In this document: one piece after another, positions 41,684-51,302 of the stretch | How the letters are laid out: each line of letters begins with the position of its first letter | Numbering within the stretch: position 1 is the stretch's first letter | Origin: Agromyces bracchium | Lineage (GTDB): Bacteria > Actinomycetota > Actinomycetes > Actinomycetales > Microbacteriaceae | Reading direction: 5' to 3' | DNA length: 64,000 bases | Assembly: GCF_009709675.1 (NCBI RefSeq) | Contig: NZ_WMLB01000006.1 | Span: 267,730 to 331,729 of the forward strand | The notes under the pieces: model-generated | Databases searched by the model: none | What the model was told of the DNA's origin: nothing | Seen by the model: only the letters and a program-made list of their open reading frames with translations | Made by a program: the position numbers and the translations under genes

Positions 41684-41690
41684 GGGCATA

Positions 41691-42659
41691 TCAGCCGGAT
41701 GGCGCGGCATCCGCCGTCGCGTACTCGCGCTCGAGCGCAGCGAGCCGAGCCCCCTCCTCCCGCAGGTGCACGAGGAGCGCGGCGGCCGCCGGAGAGGGCG
41801 TCCGATCCTTCGGCAGCGTGACGCCGACCGACCGGCGGATCGAGCTGAGCGGCGTCGGCAGGAGCTTCACGCCGCGGTCGTCGACCGCGATGAACATCGG
41901 CAGCGCGGCGATGACGTCCGTCGACACGAGGAGGCTCCGCAGCGTCAGCATCGACGTGCACTCCACCCGATCGGCCGGCAGCGGGAGCCCCTCGTGGAAG
42001 AACACCGCCTCGAGCTCGGCGCGGAGCGCCGTCTGCGCGACGGGGAAGATCCAGGGGTAGGCGAGCAGCTCGGCGAGCGAGGTGCCCCTCGAACCCGCAT
42101 GGACCGGATGTCCCGCACGAGCCACGAGCCGGATGGGCTCCTGGTGCAGGCGCTCCTGCTCGAGTCGCACGGGCACGGTCGGCGAGAGCCGGCCGACCGT
42201 CAGGTCGAGGTCACCCGAGAGCAGGAGCTGCTGCAGCATGTCGGGCGTGCCCTCGCGGACGACCACGGTGAGGCGTGGATGCTCCGCCTTCAGCGCGGCG
42301 ATGGCGCGAGGCAGCAGCAGGTTGGAACCGGCGAGGTGCGTGCCGACCGTCACCGTGCCGAGCTGGCCGGTCTGCAGGAGGCGGACCTCCTCGTCGGCCG
42401 CGCGGAGCTCGGCGATGACGGACCGGGCGCGCTCGATGAACGGCGCGCCGTACTGCGTCGGAGCGACGCCCCGCGGCATCCGCTCGAACAGCTGCACCCC
42501 GAGGAGGTCCTCGACCTCGCGGAGGCCGCGGGTCACGACGGGCTGGGTGATGTGCAGCGACTCGGCGGCGCGCACGAGCGTGCCCTCGTCGGCGATGGCG
42601 ATGATGAGCACGAGGTGCCGGAGCTTGAGCCGGCCGTCGAGGAGTCGATCGGTGACCAT
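41691..42659 (-). CDS. LysR-family regulator of the kynurenine-type cluster
   Basis: Encodes 322 residues. The HTH is KLRHLVLIIAIADEGTLVRA, AESLHITQPVVTRGLREVED; the effector domain contains LGTVTVGTHLAGSNLLLPRAI and DLDLTVGRLSP. Subfamily resembles GbpR/PcaQ-type regulators of aromatic or sugar acid catabolism. The ATG at 42659 lies seven bases after TATAGT and lacks a ribosome site, so the mRNA is leaderless. Divergent from the nine-gene catabolic operon. Confidence 0.9.
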   Translation of the reverse strand: MVTDRLLDGRLKLRHLVLIIAIADEGTLVRAAESLHITQPVVTRGLREVEDLLGVQLFERMPRGVAPTQYGAPFIERARSVIAELRAADEEVRLLQTGQLGTVTVGTHLAGSNLLLPRAIAALKAEHPRLTVVVREGTPDMLQQLLLSGDLDLTVGRLSPTVPVRLEQERLHQEPIRLVARAGHPVHAGSRGTSLAELLAYPWIFPVAQTALRAELEAVFFHEGLPLPADRVECTSMLTLRSLLVSTDVIAALPMFIAVDDRGVKLLPTPLSSIRRSVGVTLPKDRTPSPAAAALLVHLREEGARLAALEREYATADAAPSG

Positions 42660-42666
42660 GGCCGGG

Positions 42667-42735
42667 ACTATAGCCGGATGGGCATGGCAGCGCATCACAA
42701 GAGCATTTGTCGGCATCGTTCGCGCTTCCTAGCCT
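42667..42735. promoter_or_regulatory. Divergent LysR/catabolic operon promoters with LysR box
   Basis: Minus: TATAGT (42667-42672). Plus: TTGTCG (42707-42712), 17 bases, TAGCCT (42730-42735), then ATG at 42742 after six bases. ACAA-GAGCAT-TTGT (42697-42710) overlaps the plus -35 box and fits a LysR T-N11-A site. Confidence 0.65.
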
Positions 42736-42741
42736 GAACGC

Positions 42742-44256
42742 ATGCCCTCCCCGACGACGCCGGCACCGATCACGGCCCCTCTCCCGACGCGGAGCCCGAC
42801 CCCGCGCGAGCTCCGCAACGTGATCGGCGGCGAGTTCGTCGACGGGGTGGGCACCTTCGAGAAGATCGACCCCGTCGACGGCACGCTCGTCGCCGTGGTG
42901 CACGAGGCCGGACCGCGGGAGGTCGACCGCGCGGTCGCGGCCGCGCGTGCGGCACTCGAGGGCCCGTGGGGTCGCATGCCGGTCGCCGAACGCGCCCGGC
43001 TGCTCCGCCGGGTCGCCGACGTCGTCGAACGCCGCAGCGAGGAGCTCGTGGCCGCCGAGGTCGGCGATACCGGCAAGCCCGAGACGCTCGCCCGCGACCT
43101 CGACGTCGCGCGCGCGGCGGCGAACTTCCGCTCGTTCGCGGACACGGCCTCGGCCGCCGGCCTCGACTCGTACCTCACCGAACTCCCCGACGGTCGCCGA
43201 GCGCTCAACTACGCGGTCCGCGCCCCGCTCGGCGTCGTCGCCGTGATCGTGCCGTGGAACCTCCCCCTGCTCCTGCTCACCTGGAAGCTCGCACCGGCGC
43301 TCGCCTCCGGCAACACCGTCGTGGTGAAGCCGTCGGAGGAGACCCCGTCGTCGGCCACGCTGCTCGCCGAGATCCTCGCCGAGGCCGGGATCCCCGACGG
43401 GGTCGTCAACGTCGTGCACGGGTTCGGGCCGGGCTCGGCCGGCGAGCACCTCACCACCCACCCCGGCATCGACGGCGTGACCTTCACGGGCGAGTCGAGC
43501 ACGGGCTCGGCCATCATGCGCGCGGTCGCCCCCCGCGTCCGCCCCGTCTCGTTCGAGCTCGGCGGCAAGAACCCCGCGATCGTGTTCGCGGACGCCGACC
43601 TCGACGCGGCGATCGCCGGGCTCGCCCGATCGACCTACCTCAACACCGGCCAGGTGTGCCTCTGCACCGAGCGCATCTACGTCGAGCGCGCCGTGTTCGA
43701 CGACATCGCCAACGGCCTCGCCGCCCACGCCAGGCGCCTACGGCTCGGCCGCCCCGAGGATCCCGCGACCACGACCGGCCCGCTCATCTCGGCCGCGCAC
43801 CGCGACAAGGTGCTCTCGTACTACGACCTCGCGATCCGCGAGGGTGCCGAACTGCTGGCCGGCGGAGGCGTCCCCACGCTCGGCGACGGCCTCGATGCAG
43901 GCTCGTGGATCGAGCCGACGCTCTGGACCGGCCTCGACAACGCGAACCGCACGGTGCGCGAGGAGATCTTCGGGCCGGCCGCGGTCGTCATCCCCTTCGA
44001 CACCGAGGAGGAAGCCATCGCGCTCGCCAACGACACCGACTACGGACTCGCCGCGGTCACCTGGACCACCGACCTCGCGCGCGGCCACCGGGTCGCCCAG
44101 CGCCTGCGTGTCGGCATGTCGTGGGTGAACACCTGGTACCTGCGCGACCTCCGCAGCCCGTTCGGCGGCGTGGGGCTCTCCGGCATCGGCCGCGAGGGCG
44201 GCCTGCACTCGCTCGCGTTCTACACCGAGCCGACGAACGTGTGCGTGCAGCTGTGA
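42742..44256 (+). CDS. 2-aminomuconate 6-semialdehyde dehydrogenase
   Basis: Encodes 504 residues, leaderless ATG. Aldehyde dehydrogenase motifs: [43 protein letters not shown], catalytic Cys306 in [14 protein letters not shown], and [16 protein letters not shown]. The LCTERIYV context is that of the 2-hydroxymuconic/2-aminomuconic semialdehyde group (DmpC, AmnC, NbaE). It oxidises aminomuconate semialdehyde to 2-aminomuconate with NAD. First gene of the operon and coupled by GTGA overlap to the next. Confidence 0.9.
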   Translation: MPSPTTPAPITAPLPTRSPTPRELRNVIGGEFVDGVGTFEKIDPVDGTLVAVVHEAGPREVDRAVAAARAALEGPWGRMPVAERARLLRRVADVVERRSEELVAAEVGDTGKPETLARDLDVARAAANFRSFADTASAAGLDSYLTELPDGRRALNYAVRAPLGVVAVIVPWNLPLLLLTWKLAPALASGNTVVVKPSEETPSSATLLAEILAEAGIPDGVVNVVHGFGPGSAGEHLTTHPGIDGVTFTGESSTGSAIMRAVAPRVRPVSFELGGKNPAIVFADADLDAAIAGLARSTYLNTGQVCLCTERIYVERAVFDDIANGLAAHARRLRLGRPEDPATTTGPLISAAHRDKVLSYYDLAIREGAELLAGGGVPTLGDGLDAGSWIEPTLWTGLDNANRTVREEIFGPAAVVIPFDTEEEAIALANDTDYGLAAVTWTTDLARGHRVAQRLRVGMSWVNTWYLRDLRSPFGGVGLSGIGREGGLHSLAFYTEPTNVCVQL

Positions 44257-45116
44257 GCGCGACGACGACCCCGAGGCGCGGCCAGACCGCCGCCGCCGTC
44301 GATGCGGTGCACGCCGCCGAAACGCTCCTCCGCGCCGCCGCGTGCGCCCGGATCCCCTGCGCGCCGGTCCGCGACCTCATCGGCGACGACGACCAGGAGA
44401 CGGCCTACGCGGTCCAGTCCCTCGGCATCGCCCGCCGGGTCGCCGAGGGCGCCAGCATCGTGGGCCGGAAGATCGGCCTGACCTCGCCCGCCGTCCAGGC
44501 GCAGTTCGGCGTCGCCACGCCCGACTACGGGGTGCTCCTCGACGACATGGTCGCCGACGACCGCGAACCGCTCGACCTCGGCCGGTTCCTCCAGCCGCGC
44601 GTCGAGGCCGAGGTGGCGTTCGTCCTCGGGCGCGACCTCGACTCGCCGACCACGCACGTCGCCGACGTGATCCGGTCCACCGAGTTCGTGCTTCCGGCGA
44701 TCGAGGTCGTCGACTCGCGGATCGCGGGGTGGGACATCCGCATCACCGACACGATCGCCGACAACGCCTCGAGCGGTGCGGTCGTGCTCGGGACGACCCC
44801 GCGGCGCCTCGACGGGCTCGACCTCGCCGGCGTCGGCATGCGCCTCGACCACGCCGGCGGGCCGGTCTCGACGGGCGCCGGCTCGGCGTGCCTCGGCAGC
44901 CCGGTCATCGCCGTGGCCTGGCTCGCACGGGCGGTCGCCCGGCACGGCCGCCCGCTCCGCGCGGGCGAGGTCGTCCTGTCGGGTGCGCTCGGCCCGATGG
45001 TCGACGCGACCCCGGGGGTCTTCCACGCGCGGCTCGACGGGCTCGGCGAGGTCCGCACGGAGTTCACCGGGCACGCGGCGACGGCCGCCGCCGCAACGAC
45101 AGGAGCAGCAGCATGA
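44253..45116 (+). CDS. 2-oxopent-4-enoate hydratase
   Basis: Encodes 287 residues, GTG start overlapping the dehydrogenase stop. Fumarylacetoacetase-like hydratase/decarboxylase fold: [34 protein letters not shown] with metal-binding Glu residues, AIEVVDSRI, and [14 protein letters not shown]. The GPMVDATPG end matches the MhpD/XylJ/DmpE hydratase side of the family rather than the decarboxylase. Adds water to 2-oxopent-4-enoate to give 4-hydroxy-2-oxovalerate. The N-terminus is about 20 residues longer than usual. Confidence 0.87.
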   Translation: MSATTTPRRGQTAAAVDAVHAAETLLRAAACARIPCAPVRDLIGDDDQETAYAVQSLGIARRVAEGASIVGRKIGLTSPAVQAQFGVATPDYGVLLDDMVADDREPLDLGRFLQPRVEAEVAFVLGRDLDSPTTHVADVIRSTEFVLPAIEVVDSRIAGWDIRITDTIADNASSGAVVLGTTPRRLDGLDLAGVGMRLDHAGGPVSTGAGSACLGSPVIAVAWLARAVARHGRPLRAGEVVLSGALGPMVDATPGVFHARLDGLGEVRTEFTGHAATAAAATTGAAA

Positions 45117-46042
45117 CGACGGCGGTCGCGATCATCGGCTCGGGCAACATCGGCACCGACCTCATGATCAAGGTGAAGCGACTCTCGGAGACCCTCCGCG
45201 TGGTCGCCATGGCGGGCATCGATCCGGATTCGGACGGTCTCGCGCGAGCACGCCGCCTCGGCGTCGCGACGACCCACGAAGGCGTCGACGGGCTCGTCCG
45301 CCTGCCGGAGTTCGCCGATGTCGAGCTCGTCTTCGACGCGACCTCCGCCGCAGCGCACGCGCGCAACGACGCCGTGGTCCGCGATCGCGGACGGCTCGTG
45401 GTCGACCTCACGCCGGCCGCGATCGGCCCGTACGTGGTGCCGGTCGTGAACCTCGGCGAGCACCTCCACGCGACGAACGTCAACATGGTCACGTGCGGCG
45501 GCCAGGCGACGGTCCCGATGGTCGCCGCCGTCTCGCGGGTCGCCCCGGTCGCCTACGCCGAGATCGTCGCGTCGATCGCCTCGAGGTCGGCGGGCCCGGG
45601 GACCCGGGCCAACATCGACGAGTTCACGCAGACCACCGCGCGGGCGATCGAGGCGATCGGGGGCGCGGAGCGCGGCAAGGCGATCATCGTCCTGAACCCC
45701 GCCGACCCGCCGCTCATCATGCGCGACACCGTCTACTGCCTCGTCGCCGACGAGGTCGACGAGCCCGCGGTGCGGCGCTCGGTCGAGGCGATGGTCGCGG
45801 ACGTGCAGGACTACGTCGGCGGCTACCGGCTGAAGCAGGACGTGCAGTTCGACCCGGTCGACGAGCCGTACGTCCCCGCCCTCGGGCGGGGGTTCCGGGG
45901 AACCCGGATCACGATCATGCTCGAGGTGGCGGGCGCGGGCCACTACCTCCCCGAGTACGCGGGGAACCTCGACATCATGACCTCGGCGGCACTGCGCACC
46001 GCCGAGCGCCTCATCGCCGAGCGGACGGGGGTGCCGGCATGA
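45113..46042 (+). CDS. Acetaldehyde dehydrogenase (acylating)
   Basis: Encodes 309 residues. Rossmann motif [15 protein letters not shown], catalytic Cys128 in [14 protein letters not shown], and VPVVNLGEH are as in DmpF/MhpF/BphJ. Converts acetaldehyde, NAD and CoA to acetyl-CoA, and forms a channelling complex with the aldolase encoded next. Start overlaps the hydratase stop (ATGA); AGGAG 8-9 bases upstream. Confidence 0.95.
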   Translation: MTTAVAIIGSGNIGTDLMIKVKRLSETLRVVAMAGIDPDSDGLARARRLGVATTHEGVDGLVRLPEFADVELVFDATSAAAHARNDAVVRDRGRLVVDLTPAAIGPYVVPVVNLGEHLHATNVNMVTCGGQATVPMVAAVSRVAPVAYAEIVASIASRSAGPGTRANIDEFTQTTARAIEAIGGAERGKAIIVLNPADPPLIMRDTVYCLVADEVDEPAVRRSVEAMVADVQDYVGGYRLKQDVQFDPVDEPYVPALGRGFRGTRITIMLEVAGAGHYLPEYAGNLDIMTSAALRTAERLIAERTGVPA

Positions 46043-47091
46043 CCGGGACGACACCGCGGGTGTACCTCCAGGACGTCACCCTGCGCGACGGCATGCACGC
46101 CATCGCGCACCGCTACACGGTCGACGAGGTGCGCGCGATCGCGTCGGCGCTGGAGGCGGCCGGCGTCGACGCGATCGAGGTCGCGCACGGCGACGGGCTC
46201 GGCGGCTCGAGCGTCGCGTACGGGCATGGCGCCCGCACAGACGAGCAGTGGATCGAGGCCGCAGCTTCAGTGCTGCGGCGAGCGCGGCTGACCACGCTGA
46301 TCCTCCCCGGCATCGGCACGATCGACGACCTCGCGCGGGCGCGCGACCTCGGCGTGACCAGCGTGCGCGTGGCGACCCACTGCACCGAGGCGGACGTCGC
46401 CGCGCAGCACATCGGCTGGGCCAAGGACCAGGGCATGGATGTCTCGGGGTTCCTGATGATGAGCCACCTCAACGATCCGCGCGGTCTCGCCGAGCAGGCG
46501 CGGCTCATGGAGTCGTTCGGCGCGGACTGCGTCTACGTCACGGACTCGGGCGGACGCCTCACGATGCGCGACGTCGCCGATCGCATCGATGCGTACCGCG
46601 AGGTGCTGGACCCCGCGACCGAGATCGGAATCCACGCGCACGAGAACCTGTCGCTGAGCGTGGCGAACAGCGTCACCGCGGTCGAGCACGGCGCGACCCG
46701 GGTCGACGCCTCGCTCGCGGGCCAGGGCGCCGGTGCCGGCAACTGCCCGATCGAGGCGTTCGTGGCGGTCGCCGACCTCCTCGGCTGGTCGCACGGCGGC
46801 GACCTCTTCGCCCTGCAGGATGCTGCAGAAGACCTGGTCCGCCCGCTCCAGCGCCGCCCAGTGCGCGTGGACCGCGAGACGCTCACGCTCGGCTACGCCG
46901 GCGTGTATTCGAGCTTCCTGCTGCACGCCGAACGTGCAGCGGAACGCCACGGCCTCGATGCCCGCGACATCCTCGTCGAGCTCGGCCGGCGTCGCATGAT
47001 CGGCGGCCAGGAGGACATGATCGTCGACGTCGCGCTCGACCTCGTCGCCGCGCGCGACGCCTTCGACGGAGCCGAGGAGGGCGTCGCATGA
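46039..47091 (+). CDS. 4-hydroxy-2-oxovalerate aldolase
   Basis: Encodes 350 residues of the DmpG/MhpE family. HMG-lyase-like barrel with metal and substrate residues in [36 protein letters not shown], and the metal-binding [14 protein letters not shown]-terminal communication domain for channelling ([18 protein letters not shown]). Cleaves 4-hydroxy-2-oxovalerate to pyruvate and acetaldehyde. ATGA overlaps with both neighbours. Confidence 0.95.
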   Translation: MTGTTPRVYLQDVTLRDGMHAIAHRYTVDEVRAIASALEAAGVDAIEVAHGDGLGGSSVAYGHGARTDEQWIEAAASVLRRARLTTLILPGIGTIDDLARARDLGVTSVRVATHCTEADVAAQHIGWAKDQGMDVSGFLMMSHLNDPRGLAEQARLMESFGADCVYVTDSGGRLTMRDVADRIDAYREVLDPATEIGIHAHENLSLSVANSVTAVEHGATRVDASLAGQGAGAGNCPIEAFVAVADLLGWSHGGDLFALQDAAEDLVRPLQRRPVRVDRETLTLGYAGVYSSFLLHAERAAERHGLDARDILVELGRRRMIGGQEDMIVDVALDLVAARDAFDGAEEGVA

Positions 47092-47915
47092 GCACGAACG
47101 CCGCCGCCGTGGCATCCGTCGACCCCTCGACCGACCCGGCCGGGATCGAGGACCTCGCCCGCGCACTCGACCGTGCGGAGCGGCGCCGCACGCCCGTCGC
47201 CCAGTTCTCGGCCGATCGACCGCTCGACCTCGACACCGCCTACGCCGTCCAACGGTCGCTCATCGCCCGCCGAACGGCCCGCGGCGAGCGAGTCGTCGGC
47301 CTGAAGCTCGGGTTCACGAGCCGAGAGAAGGCGCGGCAGATGGGCGTCGACGACGTCATCATCGGTGCGCTCACCGATGCGATGCGCATCGACGACGGAT
47401 GCCGCGTCCCGGACGACCGCGGCATCCACCCGCGCGTCGAACCCGAGGTCGCCTTCCTGCTCGGGCCGACCTTCGCCGACCCGGGCGCCGATCCGTCCAC
47501 CGCGATCGTCGCGGTGGCCCCGGCGCTCGAGATCATCGACTCGCGGTACCGCGACTTCCGGTTCGACCTCGGCGACGTGGTCGCCGACGACGCGTCGGCC
47601 TCGGCGTTCGCCATCGGGCCCTGGCGTGCCGCCGACGAGGCCGGTCCGCTGGAGAACCGGGCGGTCGTCCTGGAGATCGACGGTCGCGCCGTGGCGACCG
47701 GATCCACCGCGGCGATCCTCGGCGACCCGGTGCGCGCCGTCGCCGCCGCGCGGCGGCTCGCCCGCGACCACGGCCTCGAGCTCCGGGGCGGCATGGTGCT
47801 CCTCGCGGGCGCGGCCACCGCGGCGGTGCCCATGCCCGCGAACGGCAGCGTCGCCGCCGAGGTGAGCGGACTCGGGCGCGTCGTCGTCCACGTCGGCGAG
47901 GAGGAGCCGCGATGA
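47088..47915 (+). CDS. 4-oxalocrotonate decarboxylase
   Basis: Encodes 275 residues, same fold as the hydratase at 44253 and clearly paralogous: [47 protein letters not shown], and [16 protein letters not shown] at the end. The AATAAV/P-M-P ending is that of the XylI/DmpH/AmnE decarboxylase. It decarboxylates 4-oxalocrotonate to 2-oxopent-4-enoate, which the hydratase takes over, usually as a complex. Overlaps both neighbours by four bases. Confidence 0.88.
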   Translation: MSTNAAAVASVDPSTDPAGIEDLARALDRAERRRTPVAQFSADRPLDLDTAYAVQRSLIARRTARGERVVGLKLGFTSREKARQMGVDDVIIGALTDAMRIDDGCRVPDDRGIHPRVEPEVAFLLGPTFADPGADPSTAIVAVAPALEIIDSRYRDFRFDLGDVVADDASASAFAIGPWRAADEAGPLENRAVVLEIDGRAVATGSTAAILGDPVRAVAAARRLARDHGLELRGGMVLLAGAATAAVPMPANGSVAAEVSGLGRVVVHVGEEEPR

Positions 47916-48376
47916 CCGTCGAGGCGATCACCGTGCGCGGCGGAGCGACGCCGCGCGGCCGCTTCCCGCACGCCAGGCGCGCCGGCGAGTTCGTGTTCGT
48001 CTCGGGCACGAGCAGCCGTCGCCCCGACAACACCATCGCGGGGGCCGAAGCCGACGAGTTCGGCGCGACCCGGCTCGACATCGCCGTCCAGACCCGCGCG
48101 GTCCTCGAGAACATCCGAGCCATCCTCGCCGAGGCCGGCTGCACGCTCGACGATCTCGTCCAGGCGACTGCCTACCTCGTCGATATGAACGACTTCGCGG
48201 GGTACAACGCCGTCTGGGCGGAGTACTTCGACGAGACGGGCCCGGCCCGCACCACGGTCGCGGTGCATGCGCTCCCGCACCCGCACCTGCGGATCGAGAT
48301 CCAGGCCGTCGCCCTCGCCCGGAACCCCATCAGCTCCACCACCAGAACCAGCACCACCATCGAGGAGGAACCGTGA
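47912..48376 (+). CDS. 2-aminomuconate deaminase (RidA-like)
   Basis: Encodes 154 residues of the YjgF/RidA fold: [50 protein letters not shown] and the Arg-Glu pair in [13 protein letters not shown] / [10 protein letters not shown]. In this operon it matches AmnD/NbaF, releasing ammonia from 2-aminomuconate to give 4-oxalocrotonate. The last 14 residues ([14 protein letters not shown]) form a Thr/Glu-rich tail beyond the usual RidA end; the tail's coding sequence contains the GAGGAGGAA ribosome site of the next gene. Confidence 0.88.
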   Translation: MTVEAITVRGGATPRGRFPHARRAGEFVFVSGTSSRRPDNTIAGAEADEFGATRLDIAVQTRAVLENIRAILAEAGCTLDDLVQATAYLVDMNDFAGYNAVWAEYFDETGPARTTVAVHALPHPHLRIEIQAVALARNPISSTTRTSTTIEEEP

Positions 48377-48897
48377 CCACCATCCCGCCCGTCATCGACT
48401 TCGCCGCCTGGATCCGCGAGCACGAGCACCTGCTGAAGCCGCCGGTGAACAACAAGCAGGCCTGGGAGCCGATCGGCGACTTCATCGTGCAGGTCGTCGG
48501 CGGCCCGAACCAGCGCACCGACTACCACTTCGACCCCTACGAGGAGTGGTTCTACCAGTACCGCGGGAACATGCACGTCAACGTCATGACCGAGGACGGC
48601 CCGCAGCGGATCGACATCCGCGAGGGCGAGATGTGGCTGCTGCCCGGCAACGTCTACCACTCCCCGCAGCGCCCGGAGGCCGGATCGATCGGCATCGTGA
48701 TCGAGCGCATCCGCGAGGAGGGCACCCTCGAGAAGTTCGCCTGGTTCTGCCCGAACTGCGACACGAAGGTGCACGAGGTCGAGCTGCAGGTACGCGACAT
48801 CGTCGAGGACCTCCCCCCGGTGTTCCGCGACTTCTACGAGAGCGAAGAGGGCCGCACCTGCCCGAAGTGCGGCGCCGTCCACCCAGGCAAGGGCTGA
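48373..48897 (+). CDS. 3-hydroxyanthranilate 3,4-dioxygenase
   Basis: Encodes 174 residues, GTG start overlapping the deaminase stop. Cupin with Fe(II) ligands His and Glu in [17 protein letters not shown] and His in [12 protein letters not shown], plus the C-terminal rubredoxin-like zinc site of bacterial enzymes (CPNCDTK and CPKCGAV). Opens 3-hydroxyanthranilate to 2-amino-3-carboxymuconate semialdehyde. The key ring-cleavage enzyme that fixes the identity of this operon. Confidence 0.96.
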   Translation: MTTIPPVIDFAAWIREHEHLLKPPVNNKQAWEPIGDFIVQVVGGPNQRTDYHFDPYEEWFYQYRGNMHVNVMTEDGPQRIDIREGEMWLLPGNVYHSPQRPEAGSIGIVIERIREEGTLEKFAWFCPNCDTKVHEVELQVRDIVEDLPPVFRDFYESEEGRTCPKCGAVHPGKG

Positions 48898-48901
48898 CCG
48901 G

Positions 48902-49927
48902 GTGGGCTCGATCGACGTCCACACGCACTTCGTGCCGAGGAGCTGGCCCGACCTGAACGATCAGGTCGGGCCGGGCACCTGGCCGACGCTGCGCGTGGAC
49001 TCCGAGCGGGAGGCGATGATCCTCGTCGGCGGGGCCGAGTTCCGGCGGATCGATGAGAGCTGCTGGGACGCCCGCGCCCGGCTCGAGGACATGGATCGGG
49101 ACGGGGTCGACATCCAGGTCGTCTCGCCGACCCCCGTGTTCTTCTCCTACGACCAGCCCGGCGACCGAGCGGCCCGCGTCGCCCGCATCTTCAACGACCT
49201 CGCGCTCGAGGTCTGCGCGCCGGCGCCCGACCGGTTGATCCCGTTCGCCCAGGTGCCCCTTCAAGACACGGATGCCGCGTGCGAGGAGATCGATCGCGCG
49301 ATCGCGTCGGGCCACCGCGGCGTCGAGATCGGCAATCACGTCGGCGACCGCGACCTCGACGACGAGGGCATCGTCACCGTCCTGCAGCACTGTGCGGCAA
49401 CCGGGGTCCCGGTGTTCGTGCACCCGTGGGACATGCCCGGTTCGCCGAGGCTCGAACGGTGGATGGCGCGCTGGCTCACCGGCATGCCGGCCGAGACGCA
49501 CCTGTCGATCATCGCGATGATCCTCGGCGGGGTGTTCGACCGCGTCCCGCCCTCGCTGCGGATCGCGTTCGCGCACGGCGGCGGCTCGTTCGCGTTCTGG
49601 CTCGGCCGGTTCGAGAACGCGTGGCACCAGCGGCCCGACCTCATCGGCGTCAGCGACCTGCCGCCCTCCTCGTACCTCGATCGCTTCAGCGTCGACTCCG
49701 TCGTCTTCGACCCGGCCGCGCTCCACCTGCTCGTCGACACGCTCGGCGCGTCGCAGGTGATGCTCGGCAGCGACTACCCGTACCCGCTCGGCGAGCGGCC
49801 GGTCGGCAGCGTCGTCGAGCGTTCCGAACGGCTCGACGACGACCAGCGGGCCGCGATCCTGCACGAGAACGCCCGGCGCTTCCTGGCGCTCACCCCGACC
49901 ACGACCCGAGAGGCGGTCCCATCATGA
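48902..49927 (+). CDS. 2-amino-3-carboxymuconate-6-semialdehyde decarboxylase
   Basis: Encodes 341 residues of the amidohydrolase-2/ACMSD family. Zinc ligands: HTH in SIDVHTHFVP, His in FVHPWDMPG, Asp in LGSDYPYPLGERP; HGGG in AFAHGGGSFAFWLGR supplies the catalytic His. Removes CO2 from ACMS and so diverts it from quinolinate formation. The GTG is four bases after the dioxygenase stop, the only junction of the operon without overlap; its stop overlaps the next ATG. Confidence 0.95.
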   Translation: MGSIDVHTHFVPRSWPDLNDQVGPGTWPTLRVDSEREAMILVGGAEFRRIDESCWDARARLEDMDRDGVDIQVVSPTPVFFSYDQPGDRAARVARIFNDLALEVCAPAPDRLIPFAQVPLQDTDAACEEIDRAIASGHRGVEIGNHVGDRDLDDEGIVTVLQHCAATGVPVFVHPWDMPGSPRLERWMARWLTGMPAETHLSIIAMILGGVFDRVPPSLRIAFAHGGGSFAFWLGRFENAWHQRPDLIGVSDLPPSSYLDRFSVDSVVFDPAALHLLVDTLGASQVMLGSDYPYPLGERPVGSVVERSERLDDDQRAAILHENARRFLALTPTTTREAVPS

Positions 49928-51219
49928 TCAAGCTGAGCGATGCGGCATCCGACCTGGCATCCGACCGGCGAACGCTCGACCGCGCGACCTGCGAGGGCCT
50001 CGACGCCGCCGACCCCCTGGCGTCCTTCCGGGATCGCTTCGACCTGCCGGACGGCGTCGTCTACCTCGACGGCAACTCGCTCGGCGCCCTCCCCCGGGCG
50101 ACCCGGGCGCACGTGGACCGGGTCATCGCCGAGGAGTGGGGCGTCGGACTCATCCGGAGCTGGAACGACGCCGGGTGGTTCGCGAAGCCGCAGGCCGTCG
50201 GCGATCGCATCGCCCCGCTGATCGGCGCGGCGCGTGGCGAGGTCGTGCTCGGGGATTCGACCTCGGCGAGCCTCTTCCAGGTGGTCGCCGCGGCGGCCCG
50301 GCTCCGTCCGGAGCGGCGCGTCATCGTGGCCGAGCGGAGCAGCTTCCCGACCGACCTGTACGTGATCGAGAGCGTCCAGGAGGCCGTCGGCGGTGCCGAG
50401 CCGCTCGATCGGAGGCTCGTGCACGACGATGGCCCGACGCTCGACGACGTGCTCGACGACGACGTCGCGGTGGTCGTGCTCACGCACGTCGACTACCGCA
50501 CCGGCCGGATGCACGACCTCGCCGAGGTGACCGCCCGCGTGCACGCGGCGGGCGCGATCATGGTGTGGGACCTCTGCCACAGCGTCGGGGCCGTGCCCGT
50601 CGACCTGGGTTCGGCCGGTGCGGACTTCGCGGTCGGGTGCACGTACAAGTACCTGAACGGCGGCCCGGGTTCGCCGTCGTTCATGTGGGCGGCGTCACGC
50701 CACCACGACGGCGCCCGGCCCGCGCTCACGGGCTGGCACGGCCACGCCAGGCCGTTCGACTTCGAGGTCGGCTACGAACCGGTCCCGGGGATCGGCCGGT
50801 TCCGGGTCGGGACGCCCCAGCTGCTCTCGCTCTCGGCGCTCGAGGCGAGCCTCGACATCTGGGACGACGTCGACATGGCGCTGGTGCGCGAGAAGAGCCT
50901 CCGGCTCACCGAGCTGTTCGTCTCGCTCGTCGACCGGCGACTCGCGCACTGGGACGTCGAGGTCGTCACGCCTCGTCGCTCCTCGCTCCGCGGAAGCCAG
51001 GTGGCCCTCCGCCACGAGGACGGCTACGCGGTCATGCAGGCGCTCATCGAGCGCGGCGTGATCGGCGACTTCCGTGCGCCGGACCTCATGCGATTCGGCT
51101 TCACGCCGCTGTACGTGTCGCACGCCGACGTGTGGGATGCCGTCGACGTGCTCCACGACGTGCTGTCGAGCGAGGTGTGGCGCGACCCGCGTTTCGCGCA
51201 CCGCGGCGCCGTCACCTGA
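49924..51219 (+). CDS. kynU: Kynureninase
   Basis: Encodes 431 residues. PLP fold-type I with LDGNSLGALPRATRAHV near residue 48, GDSTSASLFQVVAAA, DLCHSVGAVPVDL with the PLP Asp, and Schiff-base Lys242 in GCTYKYLNGGPGSPSF; the GTP-x-x-LS motif is GTPQLLSLSALE. Hydrolyses kynurenine or 3-hydroxykynurenine to (3-hydroxy)anthranilate and alanine. Last gene of the operon although it acts first in the pathway. Confidence 0.95.
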   Translation: MIKLSDAASDLASDRRTLDRATCEGLDAADPLASFRDRFDLPDGVVYLDGNSLGALPRATRAHVDRVIAEEWGVGLIRSWNDAGWFAKPQAVGDRIAPLIGAARGEVVLGDSTSASLFQVVAAAARLRPERRVIVAERSSFPTDLYVIESVQEAVGGAEPLDRRLVHDDGPTLDDVLDDDVAVVVLTHVDYRTGRMHDLAEVTARVHAAGAIMVWDLCHSVGAVPVDLGSAGADFAVGCTYKYLNGGPGSPSFMWAASRHHDGARPALTGWHGHARPFDFEVGYEPVPGIGRFRVGTPQLLSLSALEASLDIWDDVDMALVREKSLRLTELFVSLVDRRLAHWDVEVVTPRRSSLRGSQVALRHEDGYAVMQALIERGVIGDFRAPDLMRFGFTPLYVSHADVWDAVDVLHDVLSSEVWRDPRFAHRGAVT

Positions 51220-51255
51220 GGCGGCTCCGATCCACCGGGTTGTACACTCGGCGCT

Positions 51256-51279
51256 GAATGTTCGACTCGTCGTACATTC
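51256..51279. promoter_or_regulatory. 24-bp dyad ahead of the pucR gene
   Basis: GAATGT-n-CGAC-TC-GTCG-n-ACATTC, symmetric except for one position per arm and the central two bases. It lies 24 bases before the pucR ATG, so a protein bound here would block transcription or act as autoregulator. Confidence 0.6.
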
Positions 51280-51302
51280 CGAACCGAGGCGAGGAGCACC
51301 CG

